DNA from: Bacillus aerolatus
GTDB lineage: Bacteria; Bacillota; Bacilli; Bacillales; Domibacillaceae
Assembly (NCBI RefSeq): GCF_009183655.1
Contig: NZ_WEIO01000001.1
Location: 1 to 64,000 of the forward strand
Direction of reading: 5' to 3'
Length of the DNA stretch: 64,000 nt
The notes under the pieces were generated by a model, which saw nothing but the letters and a program-made list of their open reading frames with translations, made no database searches and was not told the origin of the DNA. Both the position numbers and the translations under genes were made by a program. This document shows, one piece after another, positions 56,862 through 64,000 of the stretch; position 1 is the stretch's first letter, and each line of letters opens with the position of its first letter.

Positions 56862-58460
56862 ATGGACAAACAAGCGGATGTGATTATCGTTGGCGGCGGT
56901 CTGGCTGCTTTGCAGCTTGCTCGGCATTTACGTTCAACTTTTCATGTGATTATTCTCACAAAAACCACGATCAGACAAAGCAATTCTTATTTTGCTCAAG
57001 GCGGAATTGCCGCAGTGATCGACCAAGAAGACAGCGTGCATTCGCATGTGGAAGATACATTAAAAGCAGGAAGATATCACCACTTCACTGAGGAAGTGCA
57101 ACGATTAGCGGGAGAAGGGGCCGAAGCGGTGAAAGAGTTGATAGCCGGCGGCTTTTTGATCGACAGAGAAGCGGACGGGCGGCCATCACTTGGCCTTGAA
57201 GGCGCACACAGTGCAAGGAGGATTATTCATTCAGGCGGCGATGCAACGGGACGACAGACGATAGAATATTTGCTTGAGCGGATGCCGCCCAATGTAGAAA
57301 TCATTGAAGGAGAAATGGCTTATGAATGTTTGCTTTCAACGGACCGCTCTGTTTGTCTCGGTGTAAAAACGAAAAATAGGCAAGGGGTGATCCATCGCTA
57401 TTATGCGCCTCATGTTGTTTTGGCCACAGGCGGCGCCGGGACAATGTATCCGTTCACTTCCAATGAACCGACTTTAACCGGAGACGGGGTCGCCATTGCT
57501 TTTCGGGCGGGAGCGGAAGTGGCTGATATGGAATTTGTGCAATTCCATCCAACATTGCTTTTTATCGATGGGACAACAAAAGGGCTCATTTCTGAAGCGG
57601 TGAGAGGGGCTGGAGGCAGGCTCGTTGATGGATCCGGCAGCTATTTGATGGATGGTATTCACCCGCTAAAAGACTTGGCTCCACGCCACATAATGGCTTT
57701 TGAAATTTATCAGGCGCGGGCGGCAGGAAAAGCTGTTTTTCTAGATATTCGTTCGATTAAACAATTTGAAAAAAAATTCCCGACAATTACTGCACTATGT
57801 GAACGAAATGATGTATCCATCAGCAAAGGATTAATACCAGTTGCACCCGGCAGTCATTTTTTAATGGGCGGCATTTCAATTGACACAGATGGCCGCACAA
57901 CTGTGCCGGGGCTTTATGCAATCGGGGAAACGGCTCACAGCGGCGTCCATGGCGCCAACCGCCTCGCCAGCAATTCATTGCTGGAAGGTCTCGTGTTTGG
58001 CCGGCGGCTGGCCGCTTTTCTTAATGGCTATGGAGGAGGAATCCGGACGAAGCGAAACATCGTCTACCGCTATTTAAAACAACTAGATGACAGCTCACTA
58101 ACTGATCTTTCTAAGAGAGAGTTGCAAAAACGAATGATAGAAGCGTCAGGGATTATACGCACAGGGGAAGGATTGAGGCAGCACATTCGTTACTTGGAAG
58201 CAAAAGGCTTGCCAGAGTGGATGACAGCCGGAATGGATTTGCTGTCTTTTGATGACATTGAGCTTGTTCATTTGCATATAAACAGTTATTTAACGAGCCG
58301 GGCTGCTTTGCTCCGGCAAGAAAGCCGCGGGGCGCATATCCGGGCTGATTTTTGTAAGGAAGAAGAAAACTGGCAAGGAAGAAGAATTGTCCAGACAGTG
58401 GACGGAACAGAGATAAGGGGTGGACAGCATGAACGGAATCCAATTGGAATCCATGCTTAA
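56862..58460 (+). CDS. nadB: L-aspartate oxidase
   Basis: 532 residues from ATG at 56862 after AGGAGGAGA. FAD site VIIVGGGLAALQLARHL, then SYFAQGGIAAVID, EFVQFHPTLL, and the active-site SEAVRGAGGRLV and GVHGANRLASNSLLEG. Oxidises aspartate to iminoaspartate. First gene of nadBCA; overlaps nadC by 32 bases. Confidence 0.96.
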   Translation: MDKQADVIIVGGGLAALQLARHLRSTFHVIILTKTTIRQSNSYFAQGGIAAVIDQEDSVHSHVEDTLKAGRYHHFTEEVQRLAGEGAEAVKELIAGGFLIDREADGRPSLGLEGAHSARRIIHSGGDATGRQTIEYLLERMPPNVEIIEGEMAYECLLSTDRSVCLGVKTKNRQGVIHRYYAPHVVLATGGAGTMYPFTSNEPTLTGDGVAIAFRAGAEVADMEFVQFHPTLLFIDGTTKGLISEAVRGAGGRLVDGSGSYLMDGIHPLKDLAPRHIMAFEIYQARAAGKAVFLDIRSIKQFEKKFPTITALCERNDVSISKGLIPVAPGSHFLMGGISIDTDGRTTVPGLYAIGETAHSGVHGANRLASNSLLEGLVFGRRLAAFLNGYGGGIRTKRNIVYRYLKQLDDSSLTDLSKRELQKRMIEASGIIRTGEGLRQHIRYLEAKGLPEWMTAGMDLLSFDDIELVHLHINSYLTSRAALLRQESRGAHIRADFCKEEENWQGRRIVQTVDGTEIRGGQHERNPIGIHA

Positions 58461-59307
58461 ACAATTTTTTATCGAAGACATTGGAGAAGGTGATTTGAGC
58501 GGGGAAGCACTTTTTTCTTTAGAAGAAAGAGGATCGTTCACGCTGCTCGCAAAGGAAAGCGGAATTTTTTGTGGGAAAGAAGTATTGCAGTGCGGCTTTG
58601 CCCTCATCGATTCGTCTTCAGTTGTACAAGTGAACGTTCAAGATGGAGACGCCGTTTTTCCCGGAACAACGATTGCGGAAGTGGAAGGAACGATGCAGGG
58701 GCTGTTAAAAGGAGAGCGTGTCATTCTTAATTTAATTCAACGCATGTCAGGGATAGCCACTGCAACAGCAGAAGCGGTCAAACAAACTGCCGGCACCCGG
58801 GCGAAAATTTGCGACACGCGGAAAACAACGCCTGGCTTGCGCATGCTCGAAAAGTATGCGGTAAAAACAGGCGGCGGCTTTAATCATCGGCGCGGTTTAT
58901 ATGACGCGGTGATGCTGAAAGACAATCACATTGCTTTCGCCGGTGGAATTAAACAAGCGGTCGCAAAAGCGCGTACAGCTGTTGGCCATACCGTCAAAAT
59001 TGAAGTGGAAATAGAGACGAAACAGCAGCTCACAGAAGCTGTAGAAGCCGGTGCCGACATTATTATGCTTGATAACCGGACGCCTGATGAAATTAAACAA
59101 TGGCTGCCGCTCGTACCGGAAGGAATTGCCACGGAAGCTTCAGGTGGTATTGAATTCGACAACATCCGCCCATTTGCAGAAAGCGGAGTCGAATGGATCT
59201 CGCTCGGCGCACTGACTCATTCAGTTCGCGCTTTAGATATTAGCGCCAAAGTGCTGGCGGCATCTTTAAAGGGGGAAATAAGTCATGTCTATCATGGAAA
59301 AGCTTAA
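58429..59307 (+). CDS. nadC: Quinolinate phosphoribosyltransferase
   Basis: 292 residues from ATG at 58429, seven bases after GGGGTGG. Signatures: [52 protein letters not shown], and the barrel end [20 protein letters not shown]. Converts quinolinate and PRPP to nicotinate mononucleotide. Confidence 0.96.
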   Translation: MNGIQLESMLKQFFIEDIGEGDLSGEALFSLEERGSFTLLAKESGIFCGKEVLQCGFALIDSSSVVQVNVQDGDAVFPGTTIAEVEGTMQGLLKGERVILNLIQRMSGIATATAEAVKQTAGTRAKICDTRKTTPGLRMLEKYAVKTGGGFNHRRGLYDAVMLKDNHIAFAGGIKQAVAKARTAVGHTVKIEVEIETKQQLTEAVEAGADIIMLDNRTPDEIKQWLPLVPEGIATEASGGIEFDNIRPFAESGVEWISLGALTHSVRALDISAKVLAASLKGEISHVYHGKA

Positions 59308-60388
59308 ACAGCCATCTTTTACATTGCCAGAAAAGTACCGTCAGTTGAAAAAAGAAGAGATGGAAGAGCGCGTAAGAGAAATTAAACAGCAGCTCGGCGA
59401 GACGCTGTTTATTCCCGGTCATCATTATCAGCGGGATGAAGTCATTCAATTTGCGGATGCGGTCGGTGATTCGTTGCAGCTCGCACAAATTTCTGCCAAT
59501 AATAAGCAAGCGAAACATATTGTTTTTTGCGGCGTTCACTTTATGGCAGAAACAGCAGATATTTTAACGACTCCGGACCAGACGGTTATTTTGCCAGACA
59601 TGCGTGCGGGCTGTTCAATGGCAGATATGGCGGACATTTATCAAACAGAAACAGCTTGGGAAGAACTGCAGTCTTTGTTCGGTGACACGATGCTGCCGCT
59701 TACGTATGTAAACTCTACAGCAGCGATTAAAGCATTTGTCGGCCGCAATGGCGGGGCCACTGTTACTTCCTCCAATGCGCATGCCATGGTCAAATGGGCT
59801 TTCGGGCAAAAAGAAAGAATATTGTTTTTGCCGGATCAGCATTTAGGCCGCAACACTGCCTTTGATTTAGGTATCGGCCTGGATGAAATGGCCGTATGGA
59901 ATCCGATCAGCAGAGAATTGGAGTTCGAAGGCAATCCAAAGCGTGTAAAAGTGATTTTGTGGAAAGGACATTGCTCTGTCCACGAAAATTTTACGGTGAA
60001 AAATATTGAAAATGTACGCAGTACGCATCCGGATATGAAGATTATCGTCCACCCGGAATGCACACGCGAAGTAGTCGGGTTATCTGATGACAACGGCTCA
60101 ACAAAATATATTATTGAAACAATTGAGCAGTCAGAACCGGGCAGCGCCTGGGCAATTGGGACGGAAATGAACCTCGTCAATCGCCTTATTCAACAGCACC
60201 CAGACAAACACATTATCTCGCTGAATCCGAATATGTGCCCATGTTTGACAATGAACCGCATCGATTTGCCGCATTTATTATGGTCGCTTGAAACGATCGT
60301 AGAAGGCGACATGATAAATGTCATTAAAGTAGAGGAACAAACAGCCCGCGAAGCCATCCTCGCGTTAGAGCGTATGCTGAATAAATAA
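59285..60388 (+). CDS. nadA: Quinolinate synthase
   Basis: 367 residues, ATG after AAGGGGGAAA inside nadC. Long bacillar form: cluster cysteines at Cys110 (RAGCSMAD), in HPECTREV and in NPNMCPCL. Condenses iminoaspartate with DHAP using a 4Fe-4S cluster, presumably supplied with sulfur by the divergent nifS. Confidence 0.96.
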   Translation: MSIMEKLKQPSFTLPEKYRQLKKEEMEERVREIKQQLGETLFIPGHHYQRDEVIQFADAVGDSLQLAQISANNKQAKHIVFCGVHFMAETADILTTPDQTVILPDMRAGCSMADMADIYQTETAWEELQSLFGDTMLPLTYVNSTAAIKAFVGRNGGATVTSSNAHAMVKWAFGQKERILFLPDQHLGRNTAFDLGIGLDEMAVWNPISRELEFEGNPKRVKVILWKGHCSVHENFTVKNIENVRSTHPDMKIIVHPECTREVVGLSDDNGSTKYIIETIEQSEPGSAWAIGTEMNLVNRLIQQHPDKHIISLNPNMCPCLTMNRIDLPHLLWSLETIVEGDMINVIKVEEQTAREAILALERMLNK

Positions 60389-60393
60389 CGATG

Positions 60394-60422
60394 AAACCAT
60401 CCGCCAGCGGATGGTTTTTTTG
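60394..60422 (+). terminator. Terminator of nadBCA
   Basis: AAACCATCCGC (60394-60404) with GCGGATGGTTT (60407-60417), T-run. Confidence 0.85.
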
Positions 60423-60432
60423 CGGGAAAATG

Positions 60433-60535
60433 GATGAACAACACACCGGAATCGTGAACAACGCCTTCAAAATGACGAACAAAGCACCGAAATCGTGAAC
60501 AACACCTTCAAAGTGGCAAACAGCGCAGCCGATTT
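60433..60535 (+). repeat. Degenerate 20/41-bp tandem repeat
   Basis: Two 41-base units (from 60433 and 60474), each made of two related half-units with GAACAAC and CACCGAAATCGT or CTTCAAAATG; a fifth half-unit (CAAACAGCGCAGCC) fades out. Not coding in any frame that I can support. Confidence 0.7.
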
Positions 60536-60590
60536 ATTGAAAAATATCCAATCTCCATCAAACTGTTTGCCGCCTGTCTCCAATCTTTAC

Positions 60591-60619
60591 TCATAATCTT
60601 GGCCACATGCTCATACAAT
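60591..60619 (+). promoter_or_regulatory. Sigma-E-type promoter of safA
   Basis: TCATAAT, 14-base spacer, CATACAAT, an excellent match to the early mother-cell consensus. A second CATACACT at 60655 has no matching -35. Confidence 0.75.
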
Positions 60620-60691
60620 TTGGTGTAAGTTCGTTCGCAAATTCGTATCGCCCACATACACTATACCGACGAATGCTTGAGGAGGGAAAAA

Positions 60692-62029
60692 ATGAGAATC
60701 CATATTGTTCAGAAAGGGGATACACTCTGGACGATCGCTAAAAAATACGGAGTGAACTTTGATGAACTTAAAAAAATGAACGCGCAATTATCCAATCCAG
60801 ACCTGATCATGCCGGGGATGAAAATTAAAGTGCCCGCGCCGGCAGGGACGCCGAAGAAAGAAATGCCGAAGCCGCAAAAGGAAGCGCCGGTTGCTCCTCC
60901 GCCAGCACCAGTCAAAGAACAAGTCAAAGAACAAGTGCAGCCGGCTCCCCCGGTGAAAGAACAAGTGCAGCCGGCTCCTCCGGTGAAACAACAACCAAAA
61001 ATGCCAGCGATGCCGCCGCTTCCGCCTATTATTCCGGAAGTGGAAATTAATCAAATTTTTCAAATGAATATGGAGCAAATGCAGCAAACGGTACAGCCGC
61101 AAGCACCTGCTAAACCGGACAATATTTTTCCAGGTCTCGGTAAAAAAGAAGAGGTAATGGAAAGCCCGAGCCTGCCAATAGCGCCGCCGGTTATGCCTGA
61201 AATGGAAATAGCACCAAAATTACAAGGGGGATGTACTTATCAAATGAATCCACATGCGAATATGTATCAAATGGCACCGCAAGTTCAAGGGCACGGGATG
61301 CATCATGGACTTCAGCCGCACTGGTGCATGCCGGCACCGATTCACACAGCGCCGCCAATGCAGTGTCCATACGGGATAGCAGGAGAAAATATAATGCCGC
61401 CCCCATATGGGATGGCAGGAGAAAATATGATGCCGTCTCCACACGGGATGGCGGGAGAAAATATGATGCATCCTCCATACGAGATGGCGGGAGAAAATAT
61501 GATGCCGCCTCCACACGGGATGGCAGGAGAAAATATGATGCATCCTTTATACGAAACAGCGGAAGAAAATATGATGGAATCGCTTGATGTATCACCAAAC
61601 TATCCGATGATGAATTACCCGTCACCTGATCAAGTACAGGGAGTACAAGATGAAATGTCATTCATGCCGATGCCTTATGCTCCGCAAATGTATCCGGCAC
61701 CGCCTTATCAAATGCCAAACTATCCGCCATATGGCCAATGTATACCTATGACGCCGGTTATGCCTGGCATGGGCTATCACTCGCCTTACGGAGCGATGCC
61801 TTATCAGCCGATGGGATATGGAATGGAATCACCAGAATACAGCTCCCCTTCACACGTGATGGGCGCTTATCAGCCGCAAGCTCACTATCCGCAGCCGGTG
61901 ATGCAGCAGCCTTACATGCATGGTTATCATCAACAGCCGATGCATCCAAGCATGGGCATGCCGCACCATCAGCATCCGAAAAAGTTAGACTGCGGCTGCC
62001 AGCGCCTTGATGAAGAGGATGAAGAATAA
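60692..62029 (+). CDS. safA: Spore coat morphogenetic protein SafA
   Basis: 445 residues from ATG at 60692 after GAGGAGGG. N-terminal LysM (2-47: IVQKGDTLWTIAKKYGV, LIMPGMKIKVP) binds cortex peptidoglycan. A Pro-rich linker follows, then six 12-residue repeats at 226-297 (PYGMAGENMMP type), a Tyr/Pro/Met-rich region and an end LDCGCQRLDEEDEE. In B. subtilis SafA organises the inner coat and binds SpoVID. The methionine-rich repeat block is not part of the SafA I know. Confidence 0.9.
   Translation: MRIHIVQKGDTLWTIAKKYGVNFDELKKMNAQLSNPDLIMPGMKIKVPAPAGTPKKEMPKPQKEAPVAPPPAPVKEQVKEQVQPAPPVKEQVQPAPPVKQQPKMPAMPPLPPIIPEVEINQIFQMNMEQMQQTVQPQAPAKPDNIFPGLGKKEEVMESPSLPIAPPVMPEMEIAPKLQGGCTYQMNPHANMYQMAPQVQGHGMHHGLQPHWCMPAPIHTAPPMQCPYGIAGENIMPPPYGMAGENMMPSPHGMAGENMMHPPYEMAGENMMPPPHGMAGENMMHPLYETAEENMMESLDVSPNYPMMNYPSPDQVQGVQDEMSFMPMPYAPQMYPAPPYQMPNYPPYGQCIPMTPVMPGMGYHSPYGAMPYQPMGYGMESPEYSSPSHVMGAYQPQAHYPQPVMQQPYMHGYHQQPMHPSMGMPHHQHPKKLDCGCQRLDEEDEE
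61367..61582 (+). repeat. Six 36-bp in-frame repeats in safA
   Basis: Unit pattern CCATACGGGATGGC then AGGAGAAAATATGATG then CCGCCT, with codons alternating Y/H and P/H. Units 2-5 are closest to each other; the first and last are diverged, as expected of slippage growth from the middle. Confidence 0.9.
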
Positions 62030-62990
62030 CTTTAAGGCAGGAGACGGATTTTCACCGCGTCTCCTTTTTTTATTATCCGCTTCTTTGCAAGAGCACATTC
62101 AATCTATCCTTCCGTTAAAAACAGAGAAATGGCTGATTACAACAAATAAAAACAAATGGTTTGTAAAAAGGTACGCCTCTTTGTCTCAATTAGAAAAACA
62201 AATGAAGTTATGTGCCGCCCTTCTTGAAAGCGGGTTTACACAAGTGATTCCCTTTCATCCGGTTTCTCCAATCAAGCTCGAAAAGCAAATTTTTGCTGTT
62301 ATGCCATTCGTGCAGCCGGCGAAAAAATCATTTACATTTCACACAACGGCCGAAAGGGAAGAAGCGCTTTGTCTGCTCGCTTCTTTTCATCATCGTACAG
62401 AATTGTTTTCAACAGAACTTACCACTAGCTTCCCTCTATTTGACCAGCTAAGCTGCTGGCAAAATAGGTTGACTGCTTTCCAACTTGACCTTCCTGAGCT
62501 TTCCCGTTATTTACCTTCTGCTATTTTAAGGCGCTGCGCGGAAATGGGTGAATGGTGTCTGGCTCAGCTTGCCAGCAGGCAGCTAAATGAAAGGAAACCG
62601 GCTGTTATTCATGGAGATGTGGCCGCCCATAATTTTTTTCGAGCAGCGAATGGAAAGCTGTATTTAATTGATTTTGATTTAGCTGCCCGCGCTCCTGTCA
62701 TATGCGATTACGTACAGTGGATCAACCGGGTTTTGCCGCTCGTTGGCTGGCACTTGGAAAAATTAAAGGAACATAGTGTGATTTCCACCTATACGCGTGA
62801 GAAAGACTGGCTGCTTTATACGTTGTTTCCTGCAGATATCTTTCGTGAATGCAGGAGGATGATGCATTTGGGATCAGCAGAAAAAAAGCTGTTTTACAAA
62901 CATGCGTATGAGCTCACAGTAAGTTCCTTCGCACAGCGAGAGTACTTCTTCAGAAAATGGAAAAAGGAATGGGAGAATCAAAAAGAATAA
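62010..62990 (+). CDS. APH-fold kinase beside safA
   Basis: 326 residues from ATG at 62010, overlapping the safA end by 20 bases; TTG at 62007 and ATG at 62019 are also possible. N-lobe KWFVKRY with the lysine; catalytic loop VIHGDVAAHNFF (HGD and N intact) and metal motif LIDFDLAAR; then VICDYVQWINRV. It resembles the CotS/YutH/YsxE group of spore-related small-molecule or coat kinases, but the substrate is unknown. A terminator-like hairpin lies within its first 20 codons. Confidence 0.8.
   Translation: MKRMKNNFKAGDGFSPRLLFLLSASLQEHIQSILPLKTEKWLITTNKNKWFVKRYASLSQLEKQMKLCAALLESGFTQVIPFHPVSPIKLEKQIFAVMPFVQPAKKSFTFHTTAEREEALCLLASFHHRTELFSTELTTSFPLFDQLSCWQNRLTAFQLDLPELSRYLPSAILRRCAEMGEWCLAQLASRQLNERKPAVIHGDVAAHNFFRAANGKLYLIDFDLAARAPVICDYVQWINRVLPLVGWHLEKLKEHSVISTYTREKDWLLYTLFPADIFRECRRMMHLGSAEKKLFYKHAYELTVSSFAQREYFFRKWKKEWENQKE
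62039..62071 (+). terminator. Terminator-like hairpin inside the start of the kinase gene
   Basis: AGGAGACG (62039-62046) with CGTCTCCT (62058-62065), 11-base loop, then TTTTTT. It starts 10 bases after the safA stop. Confidence 0.65.
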
Positions 62991-63056
62991 GAAAGCCCCA
63001 CTACTGCAAACTAAGAAGGGCACTGACTGCCCGAATAAAGGTTCAGGGGTGGGATC

Positions 63057-63728
63057 ATGCAGAAAACGCTGAAAGCTTTTGCTGTATTGTCTTTAATGGC
63101 TGGCCTTGCTGCTTGCGGAACTGAAAAAGAAAGCGGCTATGGCGGCACTGCCAATCAGTATGAGCCACAAGGATATTACTCGGATGCCGGCCACGGAGAC
63201 GCCAATGACCGGCAAGATGGACCGCTGACAGAATGGTACGACCATTCCGTTGGAAAAGAACAAAAAGTTATACGAAAAGAAAAAGACCGTTATTTGCAAA
63301 AGGTTGATGACAATGGCCATCCGCAAAACCCATCGAAACCGCTTGCTAAAGAGGATCGCAGCTTCTTTGAACGTGATAATAAGCAGCCCTATAACAGCGA
63401 TGCAAATTATCACGGTCACCTAAGTGTTCAAAACGTCCAAGCGAAAAACTCTTATTACACAAACTACAATGGAAAACTGGCGGAAAAAGTAGTTAGAAAA
63501 GCAGAACAAGTAGAAGGTGTGCTAGACGCCCAGGCATATATTGGGAAAAAGGAAATAATCGTCGCTGTACAGATTTCTAAAAAGAGCGATGAGAAAGCAG
63601 TAAAAAGTGAAGTTAAGCAAACAGTAGCACGCTATGCGAAGGGTGCTGATGTCAAAGTAGCGAGTGATAGTGGTACCTTTAACTATATTCGTGTTCTGGA
63701 TAATGACTTGCGTGATGGAACCCATTGA
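63057..63728 (+). CDS. coxA: YhcN/YlaJ-family sporulation lipoprotein, CoxA-like
   Basis: 223 residues. Signal peptide with lipobox LAAC, lipidated cysteine at 20. A Gly/Tyr/Asp-rich linker precedes the YhcN/YlaJ domain (about 140-215: AEKVVRKAEQVEGVLDAQAY, KKEIIVAVQI, ADVKVASDSGTFNYI). In B. subtilis safA is followed by coxA (cortex lipoprotein of this family); here the kinase gene sits between them. ATG after AGGGGTGG. Confidence 0.8.
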   Translation: MQKTLKAFAVLSLMAGLAACGTEKESGYGGTANQYEPQGYYSDAGHGDANDRQDGPLTEWYDHSVGKEQKVIRKEKDRYLQKVDDNGHPQNPSKPLAKEDRSFFERDNKQPYNSDANYHGHLSVQNVQAKNSYYTNYNGKLAEKVVRKAEQVEGVLDAQAYIGKKEIIVAVQISKKSDEKAVKSEVKQTVARYAKGADVKVASDSGTFNYIRVLDNDLRDGTH

Positions 63729-63767
63729 CTTAAACAACACCCGTTTCAGCAAAGAAAAATACAGATG

Positions 63768-63797
63768 AACAGGAGCCTGCGGGCTCCTGTTTGTTTA
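63768..63797 (+). terminator. Terminator of the coxA-like gene
   Basis: AACAGGAGCC (63768-63777) with GGCTCCTGTT (63782-63791), then TGTTTA. Confidence 0.85.
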
Positions 63798-64000
63798 TGG
63801 AAATTGAAAAAGGCAGCAAACTTCCGAAACAGAGCCGTACAATGCTGGATACGGAAAGAGAAATAGATGCGGTCCGCAAAGATTTTCGGCTGCTGGATAA
63901 GCCGATGTACAAGGCGAATGTCGAAAATGAGTTGAGTTTTAATGAAGAGCAGCTCGCTATTGTGGAAGCGATCGAACTAGCGACGCAGCTACGTGCAAAA
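63797..64000 (+). CDS. Open frame running off the window, unknown
   Basis: 68 codons from ATG without a stop: MEIEKGSKLPKQSRTMLDTE at the start, charged and helical later (FNEEQLAIVEAIELATQ). Codon use looks like that of its neighbours. No ribosome site is visible, since the ATG falls directly after the coxA terminator, so the true start may be elsewhere. I do not recognise it. Confidence 0.4.
   Translation, partial: MEIEKGSKLPKQSRTMLDTEREIDAVRKDFRLLDKPMYKANVENELSFNEEQLAIVEAIELATQLRAK

Noticed and set aside
61367-61582. 36-bp direct repeats resembling CRISPR repeat length
   Set aside because: The units are in frame, contiguous without spacers, and lie within the safA coding sequence; no cas genes are near.

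Overview
The window is a chromosomal segment of an endospore-forming member of the Bacillaceae. It follows the Bacillus gene order of the uvrC to nadA/safA region almost gene for gene. The order read is etfBA, trxA, uvrC, yslB, sdhCAB, gerE, a MarR gene, racE, gerM, rph, rdgB, ysnB, ysoA, tig, clpX, lonB, lonA, ysxC, hemAXCDBL, spoVID, ysxE, valS, folC, comC, spoIIB, maf, radC, mreBCD, minCD, spoIVFAB, rplU-prp-rpmA, spo0B, obg, pheBA, niaR, nifS, nadBCA, safA and a coxA-like gene. Against the order I know for B. subtilis, ysmA is missing between sdhB and gerE. Additions are a DUF2062/LiaF-like pair before hemA, a nitroreductase and a small membrane protein before valS, an RNase G gene before rplU, and an APH-fold kinase gene between safA and the coxA-like gene. 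Genus cannot be fixed from the sequence alone.

Layout. 1-13 kb: electron transfer and respiration (ETF, thioredoxin, succinate dehydrogenase), excision repair (uvrC), sporulation regulator gerE, cell-wall glutamate racemase and gerM, then rph-rdgB-ysnB. 13-24 kb: tRNA-Arg, ysoA, trigger factor and the AAA+ protease group (clpX, sporulation-type lonB, lonA) plus GTPase ysxC. 24-30.5 kb: complete glutamyl-tRNA to uroporphyrinogen III haem pathway. 30.5-34 kb: spore coat assembly (spoVID, ysxE) and accessory genes. 34-42 kb: T-box-controlled valS, folC, prepilin peptidase comC, spoIIB, maf, radC. 42-51 kb: cell shape and division site (mre, min), the sigma-K activation protease pair spoIVFA/FB, RNase G, and the L21-Prp-L27 operon with an L21 leader. 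51-55 kb: spo0B-obg and pheBA. 55-60.4 kb: divergent NAD biosynthesis unit around a likely NiaR operator. 60.4-64 kb: safA spore coat cluster.

The most unusual content is a modular family of about 120-bp palindromic intergenic repeats, at least 14 copies in five types (A-E here). They share end sequences but differ inside, lie in both orientations, and in one place one copy is nested inside another, which indicates past mobility. Copies lie in the probable 5' UTR of clpX, between the valine T-box and valS, between mreB and mreC, and between obg and pheB. Other notable points are a 21-codon leader ORF overlapping comC, a near-identical sigma-E-type promoter before both spoVID and safA, a YsxE that has lost the catalytic kinase residues beside LysM gene spoVID while an intact kinase sits beside LysM gene safA, and a sigma-F-type promoter before lonB. 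Nearly everything else is conserved core genome; no prophage, insertion sequence transposase, CRISPR array or defence system was seen.
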